This document shows positions 26,790-37,100 of a stretch of DNA of 64,000 nt, piece by piece. Under the pieces are notes generated by a model. That model saw nothing but the letters and a program-made list of their open reading frames with translations, was not told the DNA's origin and did not search any database. Source of the stretch: Pseudomonas fluorescens (GTDB lineage Bacteria; Pseudomonadota; Gammaproteobacteria; Pseudomonadales; Pseudomonadaceae); contig NZ_CP008896.1 of NCBI RefSeq assembly GCF_000730425.1, positions 5,394,001 through 5,458,000 of the forward strand, in the 5' to 3' direction. How positions within the stretch are numbered: position 1 is the first letter of the stretch; every line of letters starts with the position of its first letter. A program made the translations under genes and the position numbers.

Positions 26790-27716
26790 ATGCTGAACAT
26801 GCATGCCATGAATGATCTGCGCCGCATTGACCTTAACCTGCTGGTGATCCTTGACGCGTTGCTCAGCGAGCAGCACGTCACCCGCGCTGCCGAGCGCCTG
26901 CACCTGAGCCAGCCGGCGGTGAGCCATGCGCTGGCACGGTTGCGGGATTTGCTTGGCGACCCGTTGCTGGTGCGCCAGGGCGGCGGGCTGGTCGCCACTG
27001 CGCGGGCATTGGAGCTGGCGGCGCCGCTGGCCGATGCGCTGGCCCAGTTGCAGTCGTTGTTGGCGCCGAACCGCTTCGACCCCGCGTCGGCCAGGCGCAC
27101 CTTTCGCCTGGCCATGTCTGATTACGGCGCGGCGCTGCTGTTGCCAGGGCTGGTGCGGGCGTTGCGCGAGCAGGCGCCGGGGATCGATCTGGCCATCACC
27201 CACGCCAGTCGCGAGGGCATGCAGGAAGGGGTGCTCAGTGGCGAGATCGACCTGGCGGCGGGAGTGTTTCCAGACCTGCCGGCCGAATTGCGCAGCACCT
27301 CGTTGTTCGAGGAGCACTACGCCTGCCTGGTGGACCGCGACAGCCTGCCCGCAGGCGGTGTACTCGATTTGCCCACCTACCTGGCACGCCCCCATGTGCT
27401 ATTGGAAATGCGCGGCAGCGGTACCCCGGAAATCGAGCGGGCCCTGACTGCGATCCGTGAGCGGCGCCATGTGGCAATCAGCCTGCCACACTGGGGTATC
27501 GCCCCGCAGTTGATCCAGGGCACCGACCTGATTCTTACCGTTTCGTCGCAAGGGCTGCTGAACATCGACCCCCAGCACCTGCTGGTGGTGCCGCCGCCGT
27601 TTCATATCCCGTCCTTCGGTTTTGTACTGGCCTGGCATAAACGCCGTGGTGGGGATGGCGCCTTGCAGTGGTTGATTGCCCAAGTGCAGGACGTGCTGGC
27701 CAAACGTACGGCCTGA
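26790..27716 (+). CDS. LysR family transcriptional regulator
   Basis: A 308-residue LysR regulator with a clear N-terminal DNA-binding domain (LRRIDLNLLVILDALLSEQHVTRAAERLHLSQPAVSHALARLR, residues 9-51) and an effector-binding domain. Two in-frame ATGs follow the first (26799 and 26808), so the true start may be slightly later. Divergent from the YdcZ transporter with 68 bases between them, the usual arrangement for control of the transporter. The ligand is unknown. Confidence 0.88.
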   Translation: MLNMHAMNDLRRIDLNLLVILDALLSEQHVTRAAERLHLSQPAVSHALARLRDLLGDPLLVRQGGGLVATARALELAAPLADALAQLQSLLAPNRFDPASARRTFRLAMSDYGAALLLPGLVRALREQAPGIDLAITHASREGMQEGVLSGEIDLAAGVFPDLPAELRSTSLFEEHYACLVDRDSLPAGGVLDLPTYLARPHVLLEMRGSGTPEIERALTAIRERRHVAISLPHWGIAPQLIQGTDLILTVSSQGLLNIDPQHLLVVPPPFHIPSFGFVLAWHKRRGGDGALQWLIAQVQDVLAKRTA

Positions 27717-27782
27717 CATTGCAGTGCCGGATGGATTGTGCACAATCGACGCGCCTCCCTTATTTTTCTGAGCGTGTTACCC

Positions 27783-28424
27783 ATGACTTCATCATTGCTG
27801 TTTGCCGTCATTGCCTCGGGCTTTATCTATGGCATTACGCCGGGCCCCGGGGTGCTGGCGGTATTTGGCATTGGTGCGGCCCGTGGCCGTCGGGCCGGCG
27901 CCGGATTTCTGTGCGGGCACCTGTTGGGTGACGTGGTGTGGTGCAGTACCGCGTTGATCGCAATTGTCGGGGCGCGGGAAATCGGCAGCAGTGCGTTTGA
28001 TGTGCTGGGTGTGCTCAGCGCCCTGTATCTGTTCTGGCTGGGCGTTCGTGCCATTCGCACCCGCAGCCGCAGCGGCGAGGCCCCCCAGGGCGCGGCGCGC
28101 CAGCCGTTCTGGCACGGCATCCTGTTTGGCCTGACCAACCCCAAGGCATACCCGGTGGCCGTGGCCACGTTCACCGCGCTGCTGTCGAGCCGGGCCGAGC
28201 TGCTGACCTGGAGCATGTTGCCGTGGTTGATTGTCCTGAGCTTTTTCGGTGGCCTGCTGGCCTATGGGATCCTGATCGGCATTGTGGGCGCGCGGCAGGT
28301 GCGCACGGTGTATCAGCGTCATGAAGTGCTGATCACCAAGTTGTGTGGCGTGATGTTTATCGGTTTTGCGATCAATGCCCTGGCCCATGCGTTGCCGGGT
28401 TTGTTGGGCAGTAAAACCTCCTGA
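27783..28424 (+). CDS. LysE family translocator
   Basis: A 213-residue inner-membrane exporter of the LysE/RhtB family: six hydrophobic segments, with the N-terminal GFIYGITPGPGVLAVFGIG and the mid-protein FWHGILFGLTNPKAYPVAVATF typical of amino-acid exporters. The ATG at 27783 starts at the first helix; an upstream GTG frame adds a short polar leader. It may export a metabolite or amino acid. It follows the LysR gene on the same strand by 66 bases. Confidence 0.85.
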   Translation: MTSSLLFAVIASGFIYGITPGPGVLAVFGIGAARGRRAGAGFLCGHLLGDVVWCSTALIAIVGAREIGSSAFDVLGVLSALYLFWLGVRAIRTRSRSGEAPQGAARQPFWHGILFGLTNPKAYPVAVATFTALLSSRAELLTWSMLPWLIVLSFFGGLLAYGILIGIVGARQVRTVYQRHEVLITKLCGVMFIGFAINALAHALPGLLGSKTS

Positions 28425-28471
28425 ATCCGGACGACCGTTCGTCGCACCAGCCAGTTTTTTCTAAACCTTTG

Positions 28472-28499
28472 CCGCCCTGAAAATTCAGATTCAGGGCGG
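28472..28499. repeat. 10-bp stem-loop between lysE-like and DUF4142 genes
   Basis: CCGCCCTGAA (28472-28481) and TTCAGGGCGG (28490-28499) form a perfect 10-bp stem with an 8-base loop. No T-run follows on the plus strand, so it may be a weak terminator of the LysE-type gene or a leader structure of the DUF4142 gene. Confidence 0.5.
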
Positions 28500-28542
28500 G
28501 GCTCGTTCCCCGATATGTATTTATTACTTGGAGGAACCCATC

Positions 28543-29070
28543 ATGAGCCGCATGGCTACCCGGTTACGCACCGCCACTTTCGCGATGCTGCTGGGCCTCG
28601 GCGCCAGCAATGCTTTTGCCCAAGGCCCCGCCGAATTCATCGAGCAAGCCTCGGCCAAAGGCATGGCCGATATCGAAACCAGCCGCATGGCCCACGCCAA
28701 AACCTCGTCCCAGGAAATCAAGGACTACACCATCGAGGTCATTAACGAGCGCACCCAGGCCAATCAACATTTGGCTGCCATTGCGAAAAAGCTCGACCTG
28801 CCGGTGGCGCCTCGCGACCAGATCGCCGACAAGGCCGAAACCCTGATGCCTGAACTGACCGATGGCGACTCCTTCGACGCCGCCTACACGGCCCAGCAGG
28901 TCAAGGCCAACGAGGATGCAATCGCGCTGTTCAAGCAGGAAGGCGCGGCGTCGGATATCCCCGAAATAAAGGCATTGGTCGATGAAACCCTGCCTAAGCT
29001 GGAAACCCGCCTGGAAAAAGCCCGGGCGCTGGCTTCGTCCTACGGCAAGAGCCGCAACGGCGACGGTTGA
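28543..29070 (+). CDS. DUF4142 domain periplasmic protein
   Basis: A 175-residue secreted protein: signal peptide (about residues 1-25, ending NAFAQ) followed by a DUF4142 domain of helical, ferritin-like character (EFIEQASAKGMADIETSRMAHAKTSSQEIKDYTIEVINERTQ). The function of the domain is unknown; related proteins are often linked to envelope or stress responses. The ATG at 28543 has a strong GGAGG ribosome site. Confidence 0.85.
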   Translation: MSRMATRLRTATFAMLLGLGASNAFAQGPAEFIEQASAKGMADIETSRMAHAKTSSQEIKDYTIEVINERTQANQHLAAIAKKLDLPVAPRDQIADKAETLMPELTDGDSFDAAYTAQQVKANEDAIALFKQEGAASDIPEIKALVDETLPKLETRLEKARALASSYGKSRNGDG

Positions 29071-29216
29071 TCGCGGGCCTTGTAATGCAAGCGCGATCAT
29101 GGGCCTTACCCGTACTCTTTGCCTGGCCTGCTGCCTGGTGCTGTTGCAGGACAATGCCGATGGCAGCAAATCATCGGTGCAAACCAAGGCTGACCCGCCA
29201 TAACGTCACGGGGTCA

Positions 29217-29717
29217 TCAAAACAGCGATCGGGTTGGCTCGCCATCCTCCAGCGTGAGCAAGTACTGCTTGGCTTCAAGGCCACCGGCAAATCCGGTCAG
29301 CCCCCCCGATGCGCCAATGACTCGGTGGCAGGGTGCAATGATCGAAATAGGATTGCGCCCGTTCGCTGCGCCTACCGCACGCACGGCTTTCGGGTTGCCG
29401 ATCTGCTGGGCGATCTGGCTGTAGCTGCGGGTTTCGCCGAAGGGAATGGTCAGTAGCGCGCCCCAGACTTTTTTCTGGAACTCGGTGCCGTCAAAGTCCA
29501 GTTCAAGCTCGAAGCGATCGCGGGTGCCAGCGAAATATTCTTTCAGTTGCCGCTCGGTCTCCTGCAGCACCGGGCTGTGGTCGGCCTGTACCAACTCACC
29601 CAGGCGCACCCGGTTGGCGCGTTCGGTTTCCCACAGGATGGCGGCGAGCTTGCCGTTGCGGGCGACCAGGGTCAATTGGCCGACGGGAGAGGGCATGAGT
29701 TTGTATTCACACGACAT
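29217..29717 (-). CDS. ogt: Methylated-DNA-[protein]-cysteine S-methyltransferase
   Basis: A 166-residue O6-alkylguanine-DNA alkyltransferase. The acceptor cysteine is in the canonical IIAPCHRVIG motif (Cys130); the helix-turn-helix part (YSQIAQQIGNPKAVRAVGAANGRNP) precedes it. It removes alkyl groups from guanine O6 in a suicide reaction. It has the short Ogt-type layout with no Ada regulatory domain. The start ATG at 29717 has an AGGAG ribosome site seven bases upstream. Confidence 0.93.
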   Translation of the reverse strand: MSCEYKLMPSPVGQLTLVARNGKLAAILWETERANRVRLGELVQADHSPVLQETERQLKEYFAGTRDRFELELDFDGTEFQKKVWGALLTIPFGETRSYSQIAQQIGNPKAVRAVGAANGRNPISIIAPCHRVIGASGGLTGFAGGLEAKQYLLTLEDGEPTRSLF

Positions 29718-29904
29718 GAGCGGGCTCCTTGTTGGGTGGGTCATCTAGTGGATATGACTGCACTTTAGCGCTCATTGCGAGTGGATGAACTACGTTTCTT
29801 GCGGTCAAATTCGGCAGTGTCACTGCGCTTGTTGCAGCACCTTCAGCGCTGCCGAAGCCAGAAAGCCCCACGTACTCATCAATGGGGTTGAGCAAATCCC
29901 AGGT

Positions 29905-29938
29905 ATAAAAAAACCGGCCACAGGAGCCGGTTTTTTAT
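29905..29938. terminator. Bidirectional rho-independent terminator
   Basis: A stem of AAACCGGC and GCCGGTTT around CACAGGA, flanked by A-run and T-run on the two sides. It lies 45 bases downstream of tRNA-Gly in the tRNA's transcription direction (minus) and should end that transcript. Confidence 0.85.
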
Positions 29939-29982
29939 TCATCCCCTATCCCGATGAAGCGGGTGTAGGAGAACAATCTGAG

Positions 29983-30056
29983 TGGAGCGGGTAGAGGGAA
30001 TCGAACCCTCAACTAAAGCTTGGGAAGCTTTCGTTTTGCCACTAAACTATACCCGC
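29983..30056 (-). tRNA. tRNA-Gly (anticodon CCC)
   Basis: 74 bases on the minus strand, including the encoded CCA end. The acceptor GCGGGTA pairs with TACCCGC, the T-loop GGTTCGATTCC is canonical, and the anticodon loop TTCCCAA in the AAGC/GCTT stem gives CCC, reading GGG glycine codons. A terminator follows. Confidence 0.97.
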
Positions 30057-30197
30057 TCAGAGCGGCTGACTTTGTACCAGATGTGCGCGGCGATTTGAAG
30101 TTTTTCTTTGAAAAATGTGCAAGTTGCGAGCGTCAGCCCAAGCCTCTAGCCAACCCTGGGCAGTGATTGTGCATCGTGCCCGCCCAGGGTTCGGCGT

Positions 30198-31082
30198 TCA
30201 AATCGCAAGTGCATGCAGGGTCTGGCCCTGGTGATACCGCAGTCGATTCATCGACTGTTCCGGTTTCAAAAAGCCCATCAATGCCTGCCGGCTGTCATTG
30301 CAGGCGGCCTTGTGCTCCATATCCAGGAAGTGCCCGGTGGCCTGGATGGTGCCGAAGCTGCTGTTTGCGACGTGTTGCCCAAACAGCTGGGCATCCTGGG
30401 CGCTGGTGTATTCGTCCCATTCGCCATTCAAGAACAGCACCGGAATATCGATCTGCCGTGCGGCCTTGAGGTAGCACTGGCGGTCGCTGTTGAGGACCTG
30501 GCTGATGTGGTAGTGCATCTGCCCGTACTCGTGCTCGCTCAGGGTGCTGACGTGCCGATAGTTGAAGCGCTTGAACAGCGGTGGCAGGTGCTTGCCGATG
30601 GTGCTGTTGACCAGATGCCCAACGCTGTGGCGGTCGAGGTTGCCGAGGTAGTCGACACCGCGTTCCAGGTAGTCGCGCATCGGTGTGTTGATCACCGGGG
30701 AGAACGAACTGATGACCGCCTTTTCTACTCGCCGGGGCCGCTGGGCAAGGGCGACGAGGGTGGCGACACCGCCCCAGGAAAACGACAGCACATGTTCGGC
30801 GGCGAAGTGGTCGATGAGTTCCAGGAGGATCTGGCCTTCAATGTCCTTCGTCAGCATTTGCTCATGGCGATTGTGGGCTTTTGAGCGGCCAGCGTAGGGC
30901 TGATCGTACAAAACCACATTGAACTGCGGGTACAGGCTTTTCACGGTCTGGGCAAAAGACGCGGTGGTGGCCATGGAGCCGTTGACCAGAATGATGGTCT
31001 TTTGAGCTGCGTCCGCACGATAGAACTCCGTGTAAACCCGATATTGACCCTGTATATCCAGCACAGCGATTTCTGGCCTCAT
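30198..31082 (-). CDS. phaG: PhaG, 3-hydroxyacyl-ACP thioesterase/transacylase for PHA precursors
   Basis: A 294-residue alpha/beta hydrolase that closely resembles P. putida PhaG and, more distantly, rhamnolipid synthase RhlA. The catalytic triad is at the same numbers as in RhlA: Ser102 in FSWGG, Asp223 in EWDEYT and His251 in GHFLDME; the LVNGSMATTASFAQT segment is shared. PhaG diverts (R)-3-hydroxyacyl groups from fatty-acid synthesis to medium-chain polyhydroxyalkanoate. The start ATG at 31082 gives MRPEIAVL, the PhaG N-terminus. It is monocistronic; about 300 bases without a gene precede it. Confidence 0.93.
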   Translation of the reverse strand: MRPEIAVLDIQGQYRVYTEFYRADAAQKTIILVNGSMATTASFAQTVKSLYPQFNVVLYDQPYAGRSKAHNRHEQMLTKDIEGQILLELIDHFAAEHVLSFSWGGVATLVALAQRPRRVEKAVISSFSPVINTPMRDYLERGVDYLGNLDRHSVGHLVNSTIGKHLPPLFKRFNYRHVSTLSEHEYGQMHYHISQVLNSDRQCYLKAARQIDIPVLFLNGEWDEYTSAQDAQLFGQHVANSSFGTIQATGHFLDMEHKAACNDSRQALMGFLKPEQSMNRLRYHQGQTLHALAI

Positions 31083-31381
31083 GTCGTAAGACTCCTGGCA
31101 AGCGGGTGGTGCGCGCAGATCACTCTGCACGAGCTTTGTGACAGGTAGGCATACGCCTGGAAGGGAGGCCCATGTCGATCCGCTAAGGCTGGCCGACGGG
31201 TATTGTTATGGCGGGCAACTTGCCTGTAAGGCCCGCAGGTCAAGCAATGCGGGCTGGCAATGTGTTTCTTGGAAGAGGTTGTAACTTGCCAGTCATATGG
31301 TGGCTGGCGTTTTGATTCAAGCAGGAGGCGGGCCAGGTCGCAAGTTTCACCCTGGGGTTTTGGCTATCACCGGCTGAACGG
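31083..31381. other. Gene-free stretch between phaG and rsuA
   Basis: About 300 bases. It should hold the phaG promoter. The only structure I see is the hexamer pair GCCCGC (31231-31236) and GCGGGC (31249-31254), which could form a short hairpin. No open frame here has convincing coding character. Confidence 0.4.
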
Positions 31382-32074
31382 TCAGATCTGGCGGACTTCA
31401 GCCTCGGTCAATGGTCGATATTGGCCGGGGGCGAGCCGTTCATCGAGCGCCAGCGGTCCCATGCGCTCGCGATGCAGACGGGTCACCTTGTTGTCGAAGT
31501 GCCCGAACATGCGCTTGACCTGGTGATAACGCCCTTCAATGATGCTCAGGCGCGCACTTTTGGGGCTCAGCACCTGCAGGTCGGCGGGTTGGGTGGTCAG
31601 GCCCTCGAAGGCGAAATACAGGCCGGCGCTAAACGTTGCCGCATAGTCCGGGCCAATCTCCTGCTCGGTCTCGACGTAGTAGACCTTGGGCAGCTTGGTC
31701 TGGGGCTGGGTCAGGCGTCGCGACCACTGGCCATCATTGGTGATCAGCAACAGGCCCGTGGTGTTGAAGTCCAGGCGGCCGGCGATATGCAGGTCGTCCT
31801 TGTGCGGCTCATCCAGCAGGTCGAGGACGGTGGGGTGTTGTGGGTCGACGGTGGCGCTCACGCAGCCTGGCGGCTTGTGCAGCATGAAGTAGCGCGCCGG
31901 TTTGCCCGCTTGCAGGACGTCGTCGTCCACCACGACGTGGCTGAACTCGCGCACCTCATGATGCGGGTCTCTAACCACTTGGCCGTCGACCTTGACCCGT
32001 CGTTCCACCAGTAGCATGCGCACTTGCTGGCGATTGAAGCGGGGCAGGTTGCTGAGGAAGCGGTCGACGCGCAT
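31382..32074 (-). CDS. rsuA: 16S rRNA pseudouridine(516) synthase RsuA
   Basis: A 230-residue RsuA-family pseudouridine synthase: N-terminal S4 domain (about residues 1-48) and catalytic domain with GRLDFNTTGLLLITND, whose Asp102 has the same number as the E. coli catalytic aspartate. RYHQVKRMFGHF near the C-terminus is also typical. It isomerises U516 of 16S rRNA. Its start codon overlaps the stop of the upstream CWC-family gene (TAATG). Confidence 0.92.
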   Translation of the reverse strand: MRVDRFLSNLPRFNRQQVRMLLVERRVKVDGQVVRDPHHEVREFSHVVVDDDVLQAGKPARYFMLHKPPGCVSATVDPQHPTVLDLLDEPHKDDLHIAGRLDFNTTGLLLITNDGQWSRRLTQPQTKLPKVYYVETEQEIGPDYAATFSAGLYFAFEGLTTQPADLQVLSPKSARLSIIEGRYHQVKRMFGHFDNKVTRLHRERMGPLALDERLAPGQYRPLTEAEVRQI

Positions 32075-32283
32075 TACGGCTGGGCCCTGCGCAATTGCTC
32101 ATCGACCTGGGCACAGCGTGGGCACAGGCAGGCCTTGTTGCGCAGTGCCTCGGGCAACGCCTCAAGCACCGCCGGGTCGATATTGACGTTGTAGCACCAG
32201 CAGGCCTGGTCGACGGTACGTGGGTCGGCCAGGGTGCAGTCGTTGCGGGCGCCACAGGCAGGACAAAGTTGAGGTGTGGTCAT
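32074..32283 (-). CDS. Cysteine-rich CWC family small protein
   Basis: A 69-residue protein with CPACGARNDC, CWCYN and CLCPRC, the spaced cysteines of the cysteine-rich CWC family. They probably bind a metal such as zinc. Function unknown. It is translationally coupled to rsuA through the TAATG overlap, a pairing that suggests a role connected with rRNA modification, though this is only inference. A longer in-frame start at 32349 is unlikely. Confidence 0.82.
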   Translation of the reverse strand: MTTPQLCPACGARNDCTLADPRTVDQACWCYNVNIDPAVLEALPEALRNKACLCPRCAQVDEQLRRAQP

Positions 32284-32355
32284 CGGTCGGTTCAGGCGGT
32301 ATCGGACAAGTCCCGGTGGAACCCGGTGTGCCTTGCACGATACAGCCAAGGCCCG

Positions 32356-34125
32356 CTATTGCAAACTGCCCAGGTACTGGCGCCAGCCGCCGAAGTGGCT
32401 GATGTCGAGTGCACCGGCGAGCCCGTAAGGTTCGCAGATAAAGCCGCTTTCCCAGCGCCCATCGGCCAGTTGCACCTTGCCCAGGCCCAGGGGCGCGGGG
32501 ATGCCGTGGACAAAGGAGCCCAGTTCGCTGCTGGGCAGATCCCAGACCTCTACTGCTATCGCCACGCCGCCTTGCGCCACTCGTAGCATGCCGGGCCGGT
32601 AGGGCGGGCCGCCGGCGAGGGCAAAGAGTTGGTAGTGGGCTGCACTGTGGGTACGCTCCAACAGGCGTGCGCCACGTCGGGTCAGTTGACCGTTGAGTGC
32701 CAGGCCTTCCAGGTGCGCACCGCAGACCACCAGGCGCGTACGGTCATGGCTGGCGGTGCCGGTTGCTGGTGCAGCCAAGCCCTGCTGGTGCTGCAGCGCG
32801 TGCGCCACACTGAGCAGGTACTGATCGGTAAACGCCCGACCAAACAGTGTCACGCCCCAAGGCAAGCCGTTTTCCATAAAACCGCCGGGCACGGCGACGG
32901 CGGCATAATCCAGCAGGTTCATGAAGTTGGTGTAGTAGCCCAGCTCGGCGTTACGCAGCACGGGCTCTTCGTGCAACTCCTCGAGAGTCACGGGGCGGCC
33001 GATGGTCGGCGTCAATACGCAATCAAGGGCTTGCAGTGCCTGGTCGCACAGGGCCTTGAGCGTTTGCAGGCGGTATTGGGCGCGGAAGGTGTCGACACCT
33101 GTGACGGCAGGTGCCTTGGCCAATACTGCGCGAATCACCGGCAGGACTGCTTCAGGCTGGCACTCCATCAAATCGCCCGCGACGCTGTAGCGCTCCGCGA
33201 CCCATGGGCCTTCATACAGCAGGCGGGCGGCTTCCAGGAAAGGCGACAGGTCGAGGCTGACCGGCTCGCCGCCCAAGGCGATCAGGCGGGAAATGGTCTG
33301 GCGAAACAAGCGCGGGCCTTGCTCGCAGCCGAAGAACTCAAGGTCCTGATCCCGTGGCACACCGAAACGAAAAGGCCGTGGCGCCCCAAATGCCGAGGCA
33401 TCATTCCAGGCAGGGTTATGGCGACTGTAGGCGTCCAGAGGGTCAAGCCTTGCGGTCAGCGCCAACAGGTGGCTGGCTTCCTGCGCCGTGTGGGTAAACG
33501 TGGTGACGCAGTCCAGCGTGCGACACGCCGGCACCACCCCGGCTGTGGAGATCAGCCCTTTGGTGGCTTTGAGTCCCAGCAGATTGTTCAAGGCTGCCGG
33601 TACACGACCGGAGCCGGCAGTGTCGGTGCCCAAGGCAAAACTTGCCACGCCCAGCGCGACGGCCAGCGAAGACCCGGCACTGGAGCCGCCCGACGGATAC
33701 TGCGCCAGCACACTGTTGGGGCAGGCGCCATAGGGTGAGCGGCTGCCGTTGAGCCCTGTGGCGAACTGATCAAGATTGGTCTTGCCCAGTGGCACCGCAC
33801 CGAGGGCGATCAACTGCTCGACGATGGTCGCCGAGCGCGACGGTGTATAGGCGAATGCCGGGCACGCCGCCGTGGTGGGCACACCCGCCAGGTCGATATT
33901 GTCCTTGATCGCAAATGGCACACCGAACAGCGGCAGGTCAGCTATCGCCTGGCCCTCCAGTGTTCGCAGATAAGGTTCGAGCTCTGCAACGCTGAGTAGG
34001 TGGATAAACAGGTGGTAGTCCGGGTTCAACTGTGCGGCTTTTTCCCGCAGTTGCAGCAGCAATTGGCGCGGGGTGATGTCGCCACTCAGGTAAGCGCTGC
34101 GCAGGTTATCAAGTTGCAAATTCAT
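32356..34125 (-). CDS. atzF: Allophanate hydrolase
   Basis: A 589-residue allophanate hydrolase: amidase-signature domain (about residues 20-440) with Lys74 in FAIKDNID, the serine pair region GGSSAGSS and nucleophile Ser172 in DTAGSGRVPA, followed by the C-terminal allophanate-hydrolase domain (about 470-589). It splits allophanate into ammonia and CO2. It is the last gene of the riboswitch-controlled operon and starts 28 bases after the carboxylase gene. In this setting allophanate would come from carboxyguanidine. The ATG at 34125 was chosen because it begins the conserved N-terminus. Confidence 0.93.
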   Translation of the reverse strand: MNLQLDNLRSAYLSGDITPRQLLLQLREKAAQLNPDYHLFIHLLSVAELEPYLRTLEGQAIADLPLFGVPFAIKDNIDLAGVPTTAACPAFAYTPSRSATIVEQLIALGAVPLGKTNLDQFATGLNGSRSPYGACPNSVLAQYPSGGSSAGSSLAVALGVASFALGTDTAGSGRVPAALNNLLGLKATKGLISTAGVVPACRTLDCVTTFTHTAQEASHLLALTARLDPLDAYSRHNPAWNDASAFGAPRPFRFGVPRDQDLEFFGCEQGPRLFRQTISRLIALGGEPVSLDLSPFLEAARLLYEGPWVAERYSVAGDLMECQPEAVLPVIRAVLAKAPAVTGVDTFRAQYRLQTLKALCDQALQALDCVLTPTIGRPVTLEELHEEPVLRNAELGYYTNFMNLLDYAAVAVPGGFMENGLPWGVTLFGRAFTDQYLLSVAHALQHQQGLAAPATGTASHDRTRLVVCGAHLEGLALNGQLTRRGARLLERTHSAAHYQLFALAGGPPYRPGMLRVAQGGVAIAVEVWDLPSSELGSFVHGIPAPLGLGKVQLADGRWESGFICEPYGLAGALDISHFGGWRQYLGSLQ

Positions 34126-34153
34126 GGCTTGTCCGCCTGTAGAAAAGTAGAGA

Positions 34154-37100
34154 TCAGTCACGCTCCAGCACCACCACGCGTTGTCCGGCGCCGATGCCAC
34201 TGCCAGGTTGCACGGGGATTTCCCGCACTGTGCCGGCGAATGGCGCGAGCACGGGGATTTCCATCTTCATTGATTCCAGCACGACCAGCACCGCACCGGC
34301 CGCGACGTGCTCGCCCGGTGTCACCTGGACCTGCCAGAGGTTGCCGGCGATAGGGCTGTCGATACTCGATTGCTTGGCTTCAAGCGGCGTGTCTTCTTCC
34401 CGTGGGGCGGGGAGTTCCTCGCTGTCGAAATGCGCCTGGCCACTGGCGATCCAGCGCTCGCGCTCGGCATTGAAGGCATGCTGTTGTTGTTCACGAAACG
34501 CACCGATACTCTGGGCCTGCTGCGCCAGAAAGGCCTGGTAATCCGCCAGGTTCAACTGGCTGTGTTCGATGTTCAGTTCAAAACGCCCAAGCGGGAAGTC
34601 CCGACGAATCCTCAGCAGTTCTTCGCCACTGACCGGATAAAAGCGGATCTGGTCGAAGAAACGCAGCAACCAGGGCTTGCCGTCGAACGCTGCCACTTCG
34701 CGGTAGCGGTTCCACATCTGCAAGGTACGCCCGACAAACTGATAACCCCCGGGGCCTTCCATACCGTAGACGCACAGGTAGGCGCCGCCGATGCCCACGC
34801 AGTTTTCGGCGGTCCAGGTGCGCGCCGGGTTGTATTTGGTGGTCACCAGGCGATGGCGCGGATCCAGGGGAGTGGCGACCGGTGCGCCGAGGTAAACGTC
34901 GCCCAGGCCCATCACCAGATAGCTGGCGTCGAACACGGTGTGGCGCACTTCATCCAGGTTGGCCAGGTCGTTGATCCGGCGGATGAACTCCAGGTTGCTT
35001 GGGCACCAGGGCGCGTCCTTGCGCACGGTAGTCATGTATTTCTCGATGGCCAGTTGGCAGGCCGGATCGTCCCACGACAAGGGCAGATGAACGATGCGCG
35101 AGGGTACCTGCAGGTTGGGTGTGGCGCACACGGCATGCCATTGGCGAGTGATCAGGGGCAGCAGGTCGGCCAGAGGCAGTTGCTCAGGCTGGTAGTGGAT
35201 CTGCAGGGAGCGAATGCCCGGTGTCAGGTCGATCACGCCGGGCAGGGATAGCGCTTGCAGCGCTTGCATCAGCGCGTGGGCACGAAAGCGCAGGACCAGA
35301 TCGAGCTCGGGCGCACCGATTTCCAGGAGCAGGTGCGTGTCGCCGGCGAGACGGGCGACGAGCTGGGTATCGTCTTTGCCAACCTCCAAGACCACAGGTG
35401 ATGCGATCAAGTGTGGGAGTACGTTCGGTTCCCACGGTTGATCCCAGTCCCGGGCGAGATCGCGGGCGGTCTTGAGATCGATTGGGGTGAACTGGAGTGT
35501 GTCACCGGCCTTGAGCTGGCCCAATTGCCAAAGGTCCGCTTCGATCACCGTCACCGGGCATACGAACCCACCCAGGCTCGGGCCATCCGGCCCCAGGATC
35601 ACAGGCATGTCTCCCGTAAAGTCCACGGCCCCGATGGCGTAGGGGTTGTCGTGGATGTTGGAGGGATGCAAACCCGCTTCACCGCCATCGGTACGCGCCC
35701 ACTGCGGCTTGGGCCCGATCAGCCGCACGCCGGTGCGGCTGGAGTTGAAGTGCACCTCCCAGCGGGTGGCGAAGAAGGTGTCGATGTACTCCGGCTTGAA
35801 GTATTCCGGTGCACCATGGGGGCCGTAGATCACCCGCAATGTGCGGACTTGGGCAAGTGGTTGTGGCTGCAACGTCTGGCCGGCACTGGTATCGAGCAGC
35901 GGTGACAGGTGCAACACATCGCCAGCGCGCAACGCCCGCCCGCCATGACCGCCGAACTGCCCAAGGGTAAACGTGCTTTTACTGCCCAGGTAATCGGGCA
36001 CTTGCAGGCCACCACGCAGGCACAGATAGCTGCGGGCACCTGTACCCGTGAGCATGCCCAGGCTCAGGGTGGCACCTGCGGGGATCAACAATGCGGTGTT
36101 CATCGGCACGTTTTGATCGTTCAGCAACAGCGTGATGGGAGCCCCGGTCACGGCCACCACCGCCGCGCAGTTAAAGCGCAACAGCGGCCCGCTCATGGTG
36201 ATTTCCAGCGCGGCGGCACCGTCTCCGTTGCCCAGCAAGCGATTGCCCAGGCGCAGTGCGCGGCTGTCCATCGGGCCTGACGGTGGCACACCGACGGCCC
36301 AGTAGCCGAGGCGGCCGGGATAGTCCTGGACACTGGTTTGCGTACCGGGGCTTAGCACCTCAAAGGTATCGGCGTGGTAGACCAGGTCTTCCAGGCAGCG
36401 GGTCCATGGCTGGCCGCTGACAAAAGGGGCTGCCAAGAGAATCTGGCGCAGGTAATCGCGGTTGGTTTCCACGCCGTACAGTTGGCTGTCGCCCAGGGCC
36501 TGGTGCAGATCCAGGCGTGCCTGTTCACGGGTCGGTGCCCAGGCAATGAGCTTGGCGATCATGGGATCGAAATAAGGCGGGATCTCACAACCGGCTTCGA
36601 CCCAGGTGTCGATCCGCAGACCTTCGGCGCAGGGGAAATCGACTTGGGTCAAGAGCCCCGGGCTCGGTTGGAAATCCCGACCGGGATCTTCTGCGTACAG
36701 GCGGGCCTGAATCGCATGCCCCTGGGGTTTGAGCACCAGTGTGTGCAGGGGGGGTAATTCTCCCGCCGCCAATTGCACCATCCAGCGCACCAGATCCACC
36801 CCCCACACTTGTTCGGTGACGCCATGTTCTACCTGCAAGCGGGTGTTCACTTCCAGGAAGTAGAAACGCCCGTCGGCGCGATCAAAGATAAACTCCACAG
36901 TGCCGGCGCTGCGGTAATTCACGGCTTTGGCCAGGCTGATGGCCGCCGAACACAAAGCGTCGGCCATGCCCTCGGGCAGATTCGGCGCCGGGGTTTCTTC
37001 GAGGACTTTCTGGTTGCGCCGTTGTACGGAGCAGTCGCGCACGCCAAGGGCGATCACCTCACCCGCGCCGTCACCAAATACCTGTACTTCCAGATGTCGA

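Noticed and set aside
28472..28499. 10-bp stem-loop as a rho-independent terminator
   Set aside because: The stem is perfect but no T-run follows; kept only as a repeat.
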